A stretch of DNA of 15,763 nucleotides from an uncultured Alistipes sp. (GTDB lineage: Bacteria; Bacteroidota; Bacteroidia; Bacteroidales; Rikenellaceae): the NCBI GenBank assembly GCA_904502075.1, contig CAJGDL010000027.1, positions 1 through 15,763 on the forward strand. Reading direction: 5' to 3'. The position numbers were made by a program, and so were the translations under genes. The notes beneath the pieces are model-generated. The model did no database searches, was not told where the DNA came from, and saw only the letters and a list, made by a program, of their open reading frames with translations. Shown here one piece after another: positions 1-7,942 of this stretch. Position 1 is the first letter of the stretch. Every line of letters begins with the position of its first letter.

Positions 1-1479
1 GACCAGCTGATAGGAGCTCTTGTTCTTCGAGGTTACCTTGCGGTAGCGGGCGATCTTCACGGGGGCCGTCAGGTTGTCGTAGCCCACAAACTCCGACTGC
101 TTCAATTCGATGAGCTCCACCCAATCGTCCGTATCGATTTGGGCGGCATTGCGCGAACGCTCCTTCTGGGCCTGGAGCTCCTTCTCGAAGCCCTCGAGAT
201 CGATCTCCATCCCCTGCTCACGGGCAATCAGCTCCGTGAGGTCGATCGGGAAGCCGAAGGTGTCGTAGAGAACGAAAGCCTCCTTGCCCGAAATCTGCGT
301 TTTGCCGGCCTCCTTGGTCTGCGAAATCACGCCGTCGAGGAGGTTGATACCCGTAGCCAGGGTGCGCAGGAAGGCGGCCTCCTCCTCCTCGATCACACGC
401 TCGATGAGGTGCTGCTGGGCCTTCAACTCGGGGAACTGACCACCCATCTGCTCCACCAAACCGGCCACCAGGCGGCAGATGAAGGGCTCGTTGAAGCCCA
501 GGTAGGTGTAGCCGTAACGCACGGCACGGCGCAGGATGCGGCGGATCACATAACCGGCCTTCACATTCGAAGGCAACTGACCATCGGCAATCGAGAAGGA
601 GATGGCACGCAGGTGGTCGGCGATCACACGCATGGCCACATCACACTTCTCATCCTGGCCGTAAGGCTTGCCCGACATCTGGGCAATGCGTCCGATCGTG
701 GGCTGGAAGACATCCGTGTCGTAGTTCGACTTCTTGCCCTGCAGAATCATGCACAAACGCTCGAAGCCCATACCCGTATCAATATGCTTGGCAGCCAGCG
801 GCTCGAGCGAACCATTGGCCTTGCGGTTGAACTGCATGAAGACCAGGTTCCAGATCTCGATCACCAGGGGCGACGACTGGTTCACCATCTCACGGCCGGG
901 GATCTTGGCTACCTCGGCCTCGTCGCGCAGGTCGTAGTGGATCTCCGAGCAGGGGCCGCAGGGACCCGTCTCGCCCATCTCCCAGAAGTTGTCGTGCTTG
1001 TTGCCGCGAATGATGTGATCCTCGGGCAAGTACTGCTTCCAGTAGTCGTAAGCCTCCTGGTCGAAGGGAACGCCATCCTCCTCCGAACCCTCGAAGACGG
1101 TGGCATACATGCGGCTCTTGTCGAGTTTGTAGACCTCGGTCAAGAGTTCCCAAGCCCAGGCGATGGCCTCCTGCTTGAAGTAGTCGCCGTAGGACCAGTT
1201 GCCCAACATCTCGAACATGGTGTGGTGGTAGGTATCGTGGCCCACCTCCTCCAGGTCGTTGTGCTTACCCGACACACGCAGACACTTCTGCGTATCGGCT
1301 GCACGCGGATACTTTCTGGGGGCATTGCCCAGGAAAATCTCCTTAAACTGATTCATGCCGGCGTTGGTAAACATCAGCGTCGGGTCGTTCTTCACGACCA
1401 TCGGAGCCGAGGGCACAATTGCGTGCTCCTTGCTCTCGAAAAAGTCCAAAAATGCTTGGCGAATTTTATTCGATTCCAT
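1..1479 (-). CDS. alaS: alanine--tRNA ligase (N-terminal part, cut by window edge)
   Basis: Charges tRNA-Ala with alanine in the cytoplasm. Reading the minus strand from the ATG at 1479 gives 493 codons without a stop, up to the window edge. The start matches the class II AlaRS catalytic core closely: FLDFFESKEH, then DPTLMFTNAGMNQFKEIFLG, QKCLRVSGKHNDLEEVG, HHTMFEMLGNWSYGDYF and AWAWELLTE. Further in are ETGPCGPCSEIHYD (motif 2 region) and DTGMGFERLC (motif 3, about 775 in plus coordinates). The sequence ends at about the point where the editing domain would begin, so the editing and C-Ala parts lie to the left of the window; bacterial AlaRS is about 870 residues. The start is well supported because the family's conserved N-terminus begins a few residues after this Met. 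The gene is divergent from the M23 peptidase operon, with a TAAATTTG box upstream. Confidence 0.97.
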   Translation of the reverse strand, partial: MESNKIRQAFLDFFESKEHAIVPSAPMVVKNDPTLMFTNAGMNQFKEIFLGNAPRKYPRAADTQKCLRVSGKHNDLEEVGHDTYHHTMFEMLGNWSYGDYFKQEAIAWAWELLTEVYKLDKSRMYATVFEGSEEDGVPFDQEAYDYWKQYLPEDHIIRGNKHDNFWEMGETGPCGPCSEIHYDLRDEAEVAKIPGREMVNQSSPLVIEIWNLVFMQFNRKANGSLEPLAAKHIDTGMGFERLCMILQGKKSNYDTDVFQPTIGRIAQMSGKPYGQDEKCDVAMRVIADHLRAISFSIADGQLPSNVKAGYVIRRILRRAVRYGYTYLGFNEPFICRLVAGLVEQMGGQFPELKAQQHLIERVIEEEEAAFLRTLATGINLLDGVISQTKEAGKTQISGKEAFVLYDTFGFPIDLTELIAREQGMEIDLEGFEKELQAQKERSRNAAQIDTDDWVELIELKQSEFVGYDNLTAPVKIARYRKVTSKNKSSYQLV

Positions 1480-1519
1480 CCTATATTGATTTTTAAATTT
1501 TTTTCGTTTCTATTTCGGG

Positions 1520-1550
1520 TTGCAAATTTACACAATTTACCTTAATTTTG
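1520..1550 (+). promoter_or_regulatory. promoter of the M23-M23-HAD operon
   Basis: TAATTTTG at 1543-1550 fits the TAnnTTTG -7 consensus, and TTG at 1520-1522 lies 20 bases upstream, the expected spacing for the Bacteroidota -33 element. Transcription would start near 1555, giving a leader of about 20 bases before the ATG at 1579. The element overlaps the alaS promoter on the other strand. Confidence 0.6.
1523..1530 (-). promoter_or_regulatory. -7 promoter box for alaS
   Basis: The minus strand reads TAAATTTG, an exact match to the Bacteroidota -7 consensus TAnnTTTG, 43 bases upstream of the alaS ATG. No convincing -33 TTG was found about 20 bases further upstream. The leader that follows is AT-rich, which suits efficient initiation in this phylum. 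Confidence 0.6.
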
Positions 1551-1578
1551 CACCATATATAAAAGACTTTTTTATCGG

Positions 1579-2562
1579 ATGCATACCACCGACCCCCATA
1601 ACGAGTTGCAGATCGGCCCCCGAAAGGAGAGTTTACTCCCCTTTCGGCTGAGGATTTACCGCCTGGTGCGCAAGCTGCTCCTGGGTTTTATCTTTATTTC
1701 GATTGTCAACGGGCTCTTCTCTTATTTCTTCTACACCCCCAAGATGTATCGCATCAACCGCGAAAATCGCGACCTGGTGATCAAATACTACATCCTACAG
1801 GACAAACTGCGCACCCTGGAGCGCGAAATGGAGGAGATTGCCCACCGCGACCACTATGTCTACCGTCCCCTCTTCTCGACCGATTCGCTCCAGATCGAGG
1901 GGGTCGACACCCCCTACCCCGATTCGAAATACGCCCCCTTGAAGAGCGATATTCACGCCTCACTGATGATCAACACCTGGAAGCAGATGGATCAGATGGC
2001 CCGCGAACTCTATGCCCGCTCCTTGTCGCTCGATGAGTTGCAGAACCTCTCGAAAAACAAAGAGAGGCTCTCAACAGCCATTCCCGCCCTATGGCCCATC
2101 GACCGTTCGCTGCTGCGCAACGGTATCGACCCCTTCGGCTGGCGCATCCACCCACTCTACCACAAGCGCATCTTCCACAAAGGGGTCGATCTGCCGGGCA
2201 ATGTGGGTGATCCGGTCTATGCCACGGGCGACGCCACGGTTGAAAGTGTTGATGAACGTAACAGCCGCAGAGGCTATGGCCGTCAAGTACTTCTCGACCA
2301 CGAATTCGGCTACAAGACCCGCTATGCCCACTTGAGCAAAGTGCTCGTCCAACCCGGCGAAAAGATCGTGCGCGGCCAACTCATCGGCGAGCTCGGTCGT
2401 TCGGGCGGTGTGACGGGCCCCCACCTCCATTACGAGGTGATCCACCAAGGCGAGGTGGTCAATCCGATCAACTATTTCAACAAGAACATGACCCCCGAGG
2501 AGTATGAGCGCATCATGGCCGAGATTCGCGAGCAGAACCTCGAAAAGTTTGACGAAGAGTAA
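1579..2562 (+). CDS. membrane-anchored M23 family peptidoglycan peptidase (first of two)
   Basis: Predicted zinc endopeptidase (LytM/M23 family) that cleaves cross-links in peptidoglycan. The 327-residue protein has a short basic N-terminus, one membrane segment at about residues 33-52, a helical stretch at about 60-165 that is probably coiled coil, and a C-terminal M23 domain at about 186-300. The catalytic set is complete: HKGVD (H200 and D204), H251 in YAHLS, and HLH (H282 and H284). It should therefore be an active enzyme, unlike the degenerate LytM regulators of the EnvC type. The membrane anchor and coiled coil place it in the periplasm, held to the inner membrane. It is the first gene of a tight run; the next M23 gene starts 3 bases after its stop, so the two are very probably co-transcribed. 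The specific bond cleaved cannot be read from the sequence. Confidence 0.9.
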   Translation: MHTTDPHNELQIGPRKESLLPFRLRIYRLVRKLLLGFIFISIVNGLFSYFFYTPKMYRINRENRDLVIKYYILQDKLRTLEREMEEIAHRDHYVYRPLFSTDSLQIEGVDTPYPDSKYAPLKSDIHASLMINTWKQMDQMARELYARSLSLDELQNLSKNKERLSTAIPALWPIDRSLLRNGIDPFGWRIHPLYHKRIFHKGVDLPGNVGDPVYATGDATVESVDERNSRRGYGRQVLLDHEFGYKTRYAHLSKVLVQPGEKIVRGQLIGELGRSGGVTGPHLHYEVIHQGEVVNPINYFNKNMTPEEYERIMAEIREQNLEKFDEE

Positions 2563-2565
2563 TCC

Positions 2566-3504
2566 ATGGCAGCAAAAAACAGAGACAAACAACCCCGCAC
2601 AATCCGACAGCGTCTGCTGCGTGGTGGCGTATCGGCCCTGATTTGGTTGGGGGCCATCACCCTCTACTATGTGGTCTATTCGCTCTTTTTCGACACCCCC
2701 ACCGAGTATATGATGAAACACTCGACCGACCTGCTGCGCGAAGAGTACGGCCGACTGGAGGCTCGCTACGACTCGCTGCGCCTGGTGGCCGAAAACATCA
2801 CCGAGCGCGACCGCAATATCTTCCGCATTCTCTTCGAGAGCGACCCCTATAGCCTCGACGAAGAGCTACGCACGGAGCAACTCTCGCGTTACGAGGAGTT
2901 GCAAGGAGAATCAACCTACCGCCTCAAACGCGAATTAGGCGAACGAACCTACGAAATGGAGCAGCGACTCTCTGAGCTCGAAAAATCATACGATAAGATA
3001 GAACAACAGATTGACTCATTGGGCGATATGTGTAATCATATTCCGGCCATCCAGCCGGTTATTAACCCCCAGCTGAGCCTACTCACCGCCTCCTACGGCA
3101 TGCGCATCCACCCCTTCTTCAAGACACTGAAATCACACCAGGGTGTCGACTATACCCTTCCCGAGGGGTCGCGCGTATTCGCCACGGCCGACGGCACAAT
3201 CAAGGAGGTATCGACCCGCAGCACCTCTGGACAGAGCGTGGTGATCGACCACGGAAACGGCTTCGAGACCTCCTACAGCCACCTTGGGAAGATCAACGTG
3301 CGCAAGGGCGAGAAGGTGAAGCGAGGCGACATCATCGCCCTTTCGGGCAACACGGGCCTTTCGTTGGCCCCCCACCTCCACTACGAAGTGCGCAACAACG
3401 GCATGCGGGTCGATCCGATCCACTACTTCTTTCTCGAACTCTCGCCCGCGGAGTACCAACGCATCATACACATCGCCCAATCAGGCATGCAATCCTTTGA
3501 CTAA
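2566..3504 (+). CDS. membrane-anchored M23 family peptidoglycan peptidase (second of two)
   Basis: A second predicted LytM/M23 zinc endopeptidase of 312 residues with the same architecture as its upstream neighbour: basic N-terminus, one membrane segment at about 22-42, a charged helical stretch at about 50-155 rich in E, R and L (coiled coil), and an M23 domain at about 177-288. The metal and catalytic residues are all present: HQGVD (H191 and D195), H239 in YSHLG, and HLH (H270 and H272). Both proteins share the pattern GxRIHP at the start of the domain, PHLHYEV, and a C-terminal helix with a PEEYERI/PAEYQRI motif, which points to an old tandem duplication. The linkers have diverged strongly, so the two copies probably have distinct partners or timing. 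It starts 3 bases after the previous stop and ends 15 bases before the HAD gene. Confidence 0.9.
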   Translation: MAAKNRDKQPRTIRQRLLRGGVSALIWLGAITLYYVVYSLFFDTPTEYMMKHSTDLLREEYGRLEARYDSLRLVAENITERDRNIFRILFESDPYSLDEELRTEQLSRYEELQGESTYRLKRELGERTYEMEQRLSELEKSYDKIEQQIDSLGDMCNHIPAIQPVINPQLSLLTASYGMRIHPFFKTLKSHQGVDYTLPEGSRVFATADGTIKEVSTRSTSGQSVVIDHGNGFETSYSHLGKINVRKGEKVKRGDIIALSGNTGLSLAPHLHYEVRNNGMRVDPIHYFFLELSPAEYQRIIHIAQSGMQSFD

Positions 3505-3519
3505 AAAACGATTGTCCTC

Positions 3520-4092
3520 ATGCAACTCAAGCTACTTTTAGTCGATTTCGATGGCACCTTGGCCGATACGCGCCGAGCAAATGCCCGAGCCTATGTCGCC
3601 GCTTTGAAAGAGGTTGGCTATCAACTGACCGAAGAGGAGTACCTAAAGCGACACTTCGGGGTTCGATGTCCCGACTTCCTGCGATCGATCGGCTTCAGCA
3701 ACCCCGAGGAGATTGACCGCATCCGTCGCCGCAAGATCGCACTTTACCCCTCCTTTTTCGAGAGCGTAAAGCTGAACGAAGGGCTATGGGCCTTCTGCCA
3801 ACACTTCCGTCGTCAGGGAGGAAAGGTCTGGATCGTTTCTACCGGACAGGCTGACAATCTGCGCAATGCGATGTGCTACTTAAAGTTGGAGAACAAGGTG
3901 GATGGCATCCTTTCTGCTGCCGACGTGGAGCACCACAAACCCCACCCCGATGCCTTTTTGAAGGCGATGCAGATCGAGGGATGCCTTCCCGAGGAGACTA
4001 TGATCTTCGAGGATTCGCCCGTAGGAATTGAGGCTGCCCGTCGCTCGGGAGCCGCCTATATGGTGGTCAATTTCGACAACGAATTACAATAG
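3520..4092 (+). CDS. HAD superfamily hydrolase (phosphatase / beta-phosphoglucomutase-like)
   Basis: Predicted cytoplasmic phosphatase or phosphomutase of the haloacid dehalogenase superfamily, 190 residues. All four HAD motifs are visible: DFDGT (D9 nucleophile, D11 acid/base), STG at 107-109 (motif II), K140 in HHKPHP (motif III) and FEDSPVGIEAA with E164 and D165 (motif IV, magnesium binding). A helical cap of type C1 fits between motif I and motif II at about residues 16-85. The EDSxxGIxAA motif is typical of the subgroup that contains beta-phosphoglucomutase and phosphoglycolate phosphatase, but the substrate cannot be assigned. It is the last gene of the M23 run, 15 bases downstream of the second peptidase, and converges with addB 21 bases beyond its stop. 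Confidence 0.88.
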   Translation: MQLKLLLVDFDGTLADTRRANARAYVAALKEVGYQLTEEEYLKRHFGVRCPDFLRSIGFSNPEEIDRIRRRKIALYPSFFESVKLNEGLWAFCQHFRRQGGKVWIVSTGQADNLRNAMCYLKLENKVDGILSAADVEHHKPHPDAFLKAMQIEGCLPEETMIFEDSPVGIEAARRSGAAYMVVNFDNELQ

Positions 4093-4113
4093 AGCAGATT
4101 CCCCTTATCACCT

Positions 4114-6996
4114 CTACCTGCGGCAGATGCTCTTGAAATCACAAAAGTCGCAAGGCTCGTGATCTTCGCAGGGGCGGAACGGCGTGGAGAAATCGAACAG
4201 TTCGAGGAGTTTTTCTCGCAATCGATCCTCGAAATCACCCCTTAAGATAGAATATCTTATCTCTTTGCCCTTCATGGTTTTATCTACTAAATAGGGAGAG
4301 TAGTCCGAAGAGTTCATTCGGCGAACATAGAAGAGAGCCGGGCGAGCATCGGCCCCCCGATCCTGCCACAACATAAGCGAGTAGAGCAAGGTTTGGAAGA
4401 TGTTTCCGTTCAGGGCGCGATTCTTATTCACAAAGAGGTCATCCAATCCATTGTATTCCAAGTGAATGGATCCGGTTTTATAATCCACTACGCGAAGAGA
4501 TCCGTCCTGCATGCGATCCACGCGGTCGGCCTTGCCGGCAAAGCGAACGCAGCGCGCACCATCCAACGCAAAGTCGCACGAAACCCCCATCTCCAGCCCC
4601 TCTACCACAAAGGGTTCATGGGTACGGTCGTAGGCGATGATCCCCTCGCGGATGTATTGTACCACAATATCGCGCACCAAGAGCAGCTGCCCGGGGTATT
4701 CACTCTCAGGCGTAGAGGCCCCACGGAAGAGTTCCTCTTCGATGGTTCGTTTTACTGCCTGTTCCACCTCTCCGGCCTTGCAGATCGCCTCGAGGCTCTT
4801 CTGCGGATGGGCATCCTCCAAGATGCATCCATATAATCGCTCCATCGAGGCGTGGAGCAGATTTCCGAACAACGGATTGTCGATCTCTTCAGCAATCTCC
4901 TCTCGCTCTTTGAGATGCGCAATCGAAGCAAAGTAAAACTTTAGGGGGCAGGCCAGGTATCGTGCAAAGGCTGTGGGCGACAATCCAATCGGATTGTCGG
5001 CGCGAAGATACTCCTCCAAACGCTCCCTTACACGCCCCGTCTTCTCCACCTCGATCGGAGCCTCCTCGGGCAAATTGACATCGACACCCACCTCCGTAAA
5101 GGCAATCTTTCGGCCACTTTCGTACTCCAACTGACGGATGTAGCGACTCGGCTCGCCCGTACTCTTCTCGTCGGCTCGCGAGCAATAACACATCACCACC
5201 TCTTTGGCCCGCTGAATCAGGCGATAAAAATAGTAGGAGTAGACTCCTTCGTGGTGTTCGGGCGTGGGAAGGCCATAGGCTGCACGCAGGTTGTAGGGGA
5301 TATAGGAGGCTGCCGAATCGAGTCGCCCGGGGAAATTGTCGTCGGTCATCGAGAGGAGAATCACCTGATCGAAATCGAGGTTTCGGGTTTCGAGAATTCC
5401 CATCACCTGGATCCCGTTCAGCGGCTCTCCCTCAAAGGGTACCTTCAAGGTCTGAAGATGCTTTCTCAGAAGTGAAGCATAGATTGAATTCGAGATCTCG
5501 ATCTCGCACTGATCGATCGAGTTGCGAAGTTTCGAGATTTCTTCGGAGAGAAGCAGTAAAGCTGCTGTCATCTCCCCTTCGCGCTCCGGATCCATTCCCC
5601 CTCCCACCAGCGACAAGACCTCCAAAAGCCAATCGGAGAGGGAGCGCCACGAATCAGTCCCACGAAAGAGGGATGAGAGCACCTCATTAGCATCAAACAG
5701 GGTTGCAGGCACTCGAATATACCGCCCCTCGACAATCTCTTTTCTAAGGGGTTGCATCTGCTCTCCTAATGCATTTTCTAAACAAGGGTGCGCCAACAAA
5801 CCCAAGACATCGGCATGGTAAAAGGTGATCTCCTGCCCCTTACCCGACAGATGGTTTTGCAACTCCAAAAGACGCTCGACAAAGGTGTAGGCCGGGGTTT
5901 GCTTCAGAGGAAACCCCATCGTGACATTCACCCGATCGGCCTCGGATTGCCCTTCGGAGGGGGTCAGTGAGCTCAGCAGCGGCATCAAGAGTCCCTCGTT
6001 GGTCAGCACAATAGCCGTGCGTTTATCCAAAGGGAGGAGCCGCCCGCTCTCGGGGTCACGCTCGCGGAAAGAGTCCAAAATCGAAGGTACGACCTTGCAC
6101 TGTACCGCATCGGAGACCGTGGATACCACGCGCAAGATCTTCTCCCGCTTGGAGTAATCGTGATTTACCTCACCCAAAGGTTCGGGATAGCGAAGGCGAT
6201 TTTCCCGCAAGAACATCCCCGCCTCCTGCTCCTCGGAGCGCACATATTGTTCATCGTAATCCCAATAGAAATCGGCACCCAGACTCTTTAGGTGGTCGAA
6301 GAGGAGCTTCTCGCACTCGGAGAGGGCATTGAATCCCGCCACCACATAGCGGCGATCGGGAGACAAGGAGGCCTCGCCCGACTTCAGGCGGTCGGCCGCA
6401 CGACGCTGCACCATGCCCGCATAGGCAAACCCCAATGCCGTAAGGTGGTCTCGAAATTCGCGGTAGATAGGCCCTAACGAGTTCCAAATCAGCAGGAATC
6501 GGCGGCGTTCGGGCGAATCGGAGGCCTCGTCGAGCACCCCTTGCCAAAAGCGGTTGATCACCTCGCGCTGCTCGGGGGTCAGGTACGAAAGGTCGGCCTC
6601 CAACTCCTTCAGATCGGCGATATTTCGAAACAGCATATCGGCATCCACCCGATATTTGTCCACCATATCGAAGTCGGCCAAAAGGCGATCTCCCCAAAAG
6701 TAGAAGGAGTCGAACTCCTCGTGGTGGTAGCGATTGTAGATGCGATAGAGCTCGACGACCAACCGCAGCCGATCGCCTACGCGCAACCCCGCGAGCTCCT
6801 CCATCAGGCCGTCGAGCGTAAGCCACTCGGGCTCCCAAAGGGGTTTCTCGGCGATTTGAGCCAACTCGTCGGCGAAAAACAGACGAGCTCGACGCGAAGG
6901 AAAGAGGAGCGACAGGGAGGCGAAATCCTCCCCGTAACGGGTGTAGAGCGAACGAGCCACCTCACCCAAGAAAGTCGTCTGTTGCAAAGGCTTCAT
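4114..6996 (-). CDS. addB: AddB-like PD-(D/E)XK nuclease subunit of the AddAB double-strand break repair complex
   Basis: Predicted partner of AddA in the helicase-nuclease that resects double-strand breaks and prepares 3' ends for RecA. The protein is 960 residues. The N-terminal helicase-like part has no Walker A motif, only FPSRRARLFF where a P-loop region would be expected. The middle (about 540-618) matches AddB proteins: LDFDQVILLSMTDDNFPG, then YGLP, H and YYFYRLIQRA. The C-terminal nuclease is intact: H715, GKADRVD with D824, and VVDYKTG with D838 and K840. Four cysteines expected to hold the [4Fe-4S] staple are present: C683 in ACPLKF and CxxC-x5-C at C949, C952 and C958. It lies 72 bases downstream of the GIN gene on the same strand with no clear promoter of its own, so read-through from that gene is possible. 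The gene symbol follows family features and the nearby addA. Confidence 0.85.
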   Translation of the reverse strand: MKPLQQTTFLGEVARSLYTRYGEDFASLSLLFPSRRARLFFADELAQIAEKPLWEPEWLTLDGLMEELAGLRVGDRLRLVVELYRIYNRYHHEEFDSFYFWGDRLLADFDMVDKYRVDADMLFRNIADLKELEADLSYLTPEQREVINRFWQGVLDEASDSPERRRFLLIWNSLGPIYREFRDHLTALGFAYAGMVQRRAADRLKSGEASLSPDRRYVVAGFNALSECEKLLFDHLKSLGADFYWDYDEQYVRSEEQEAGMFLRENRLRYPEPLGEVNHDYSKREKILRVVSTVSDAVQCKVVPSILDSFRERDPESGRLLPLDKRTAIVLTNEGLLMPLLSSLTPSEGQSEADRVNVTMGFPLKQTPAYTFVERLLELQNHLSGKGQEITFYHADVLGLLAHPCLENALGEQMQPLRKEIVEGRYIRVPATLFDANEVLSSLFRGTDSWRSLSDWLLEVLSLVGGGMDPEREGEMTAALLLLSEEISKLRNSIDQCEIEISNSIYASLLRKHLQTLKVPFEGEPLNGIQVMGILETRNLDFDQVILLSMTDDNFPGRLDSAASYIPYNLRAAYGLPTPEHHEGVYSYYFYRLIQRAKEVVMCYCSRADEKSTGEPSRYIRQLEYESGRKIAFTEVGVDVNLPEEAPIEVEKTGRVRERLEEYLRADNPIGLSPTAFARYLACPLKFYFASIAHLKEREEIAEEIDNPLFGNLLHASMERLYGCILEDAHPQKSLEAICKAGEVEQAVKRTIEEELFRGASTPESEYPGQLLLVRDIVVQYIREGIIAYDRTHEPFVVEGLEMGVSCDFALDGARCVRFAGKADRVDRMQDGSLRVVDYKTGSIHLEYNGLDDLFVNKNRALNGNIFQTLLYSLMLWQDRGADARPALFYVRRMNSSDYSPYLVDKTMKGKEIRYSILRGDFEDRLREKLLELFDFSTPFRPCEDHEPCDFCDFKSICRR

Positions 6997-7068
6997 GCGT
7001 TGCCGATTTTTCGTTATAACAAATTTCGATTCAAAGCGATATCGTTTCCATTGAAAGCATGGGTGGAG

Positions 7069-7782
7069 TTACTTTTGCTCCTCGGGGTGCAACGGGCCCA
7101 CCTTGGCTCCAAACGAACCGAAAACCCGTAAAATTTCCGGTTTCTGCGAATAGAGCACCTCGGCCCGCATCACCGATGCCACCAAACGCTCTTGCGCGTG
7201 AAGAACCACGCGGGCACGGTGACTCACCTTGAGATGAGCCGAGCGGCACTCCAAGGCCGCCGCCTCCACGTTTGCGGTGGAGGCCTCCAGGTCGAGGTAG
7301 CGGCAACTTCCCGAAATCGAGAGTTTGCATTTCCCTGTTACTGTTACCATTGCGTCGATCACCTCCAAGTTGAGTGCAGCCACGGCTCCGCCCGAAACCG
7401 AGAGTTCGGTCATCTGCTGCTTCATCGCATTCTCAAAGGTTACACGCGCCCCATCCACCGCCAAAGACTCGAGGGTTCGGTAGCCCACCTTGAGTTGCAT
7501 CGTGTCGGTACTGTTTCGCAATCCCAACTCACGGATATTGAGCCGCCCCGACTTATCGACCTGAACCTTTAGTCGAGAATCGGAATTGGTGCGGGTGTCG
7601 TAGGTAACATAGGGCGACTCCCCCTCGGCCAACTGGAGAAAGTCCACCTTGACGGGACCCTCCACCCGTACCGCCCGAAAAACCGCGAGGGAATCCCCTT
7701 GTGGCCGGCTATTGTTCTGCGCCTGCGCCCCGAACTCCACACACAAAAGCAGGGTCGACAAAAAAATTAAGAATCGCATCAT
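7069..7782 (-). CDS. exported GIN-domain protein (DUF2807, putative auto-transporter adhesin head domain)
   Basis: Small exported protein of unknown function. From the chosen ATG at 7782 it has 237 residues: a signal peptide (MMRFLIFLSTLLL..., cleavage likely after GAQA at about residue 21) and then a repetitive beta-rich body starting FRAVRVEGPVKVDF. The regular spacing of hydrophobic strands with short glycine or serine turns (LESLAVDGA, LSVSGGA, LSISGSC, LDLEASTA) is the pattern of the head-GIN/DUF2807 beta-solenoid family common in Bacteroidota. Upstream in-frame ATGs at 7803 and 7899 exist. The one at 7899 precedes the promoter box, and the one at 7803 lies only 7 bases after it, so 7782 (or 7779) is preferred; the family usually begins directly with its signal peptide. 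The ORF is separated from addB by 72 bases and diverges from addA. The 'adhesin' label is a family name, not a demonstrated role. Confidence 0.75.
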   Translation of the reverse strand: MMRFLIFLSTLLLCVEFGAQAQNNSRPQGDSLAVFRAVRVEGPVKVDFLQLAEGESPYVTYDTRTNSDSRLKVQVDKSGRLNIRELGLRNSTDTMQLKVGYRTLESLAVDGARVTFENAMKQQMTELSVSGGAVAALNLEVIDAMVTVTGKCKLSISGSCRYLDLEASTANVEAAALECRSAHLKVSHRARVVLHAQERLVASVMRAEVLYSQKPEILRVFGSFGAKVGPLHPEEQK

Positions 7783-7810
7783 TTTCTCTGTTTTTAGCTT
7801 CATTGATTGA

Positions 7811-7818
7811 CAAAGGTA
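7811..7818 (-). promoter_or_regulatory. -7 promoter box for the GIN-domain gene
   Basis: The minus strand reads TACCTTTG, an exact TAnnTTTG match. Transcription would begin near 7804, about 20 bases ahead of the ATG at 7782. This box is the main reason for preferring 7782 over the earlier in-frame ATGs. It may also drive addB by read-through. Confidence 0.6.
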
Positions 7819-7842
7819 ATAAAAAAAAGCGAGAATAGAACA

Positions 7843-7883
7843 CTTGGCTCGGAATCTTACAGGCTGAGGAAAAGAGAGCCAAG
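7843..7883. repeat. 8-bp inverted repeat in the GIN/addA divergent region
   Basis: CTTGGCTC at 7843-7850 is perfectly complementary to GAGCCAAG at 7876-7883, with a 25-base spacer. It lies upstream of the GIN promoter box and could be an operator or could be chance. Confidence 0.35.
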
Positions 7884-7889
7884 CAACAA

Positions 7890-7928
7890 AAAAAATCACG
7901 ACTCAAGCAGGAAGAATCGCGATTTTTT
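7890..7928. repeat. 11-bp inverted repeat just upstream of the addA promoter box
   Basis: AAAAAATCACG at 7890-7900 pairs with CGCGATTTTTT at 7918-7928 at 10 of 11 positions, with a 17-base spacer. The right arm ends two bases before the addA -7 box at 7931, so a protein bound here would cover the -33 region. An operator is possible. A terminator is less likely because no gene reads into it from the left. Confidence 0.4.
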
Positions 7929-7930
7929 CG

Positions 7931-7938
7931 TACCTTTG
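7931..7938 (+). promoter_or_regulatory. -7 promoter box for addA
   Basis: TACCTTTG is an exact TAnnTTTG match ending only 4 bases before the addA ATG at 7943. Because a box centred at -7 sets the start site a few bases downstream, the addA message would be leaderless or nearly so. No clear -33 TTG is present 19-21 bases upstream. Confidence 0.55.
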
Positions 7939-7942
7939 TCCT

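Noticed and set aside
139..1545. Long plus-strand open frame of 468 codons
   Set aside because: It is exactly antisense to alaS, whose minus-strand translation matches the family motif by motif. The plus-strand product is low-complexity and rich in L, H, E and G, which is typical of the complement of a GC-rich gene.
2089..2721. Minus-strand open frame of 210 codons
   Set aside because: It spans the junction of the two M23 genes on the opposite strand and is a by-product of their codon bias.
7783..7899. Longer start for the GIN-domain protein (ATG at 7899 or 7803)
   Set aside because: The first precedes the -7 box and adds sequence ahead of the signal peptide. The second lies only 7 bases from the box and places six additional charged or polar residues before the signal peptide. 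It cannot be excluded, given the two leaderless candidates nearby.
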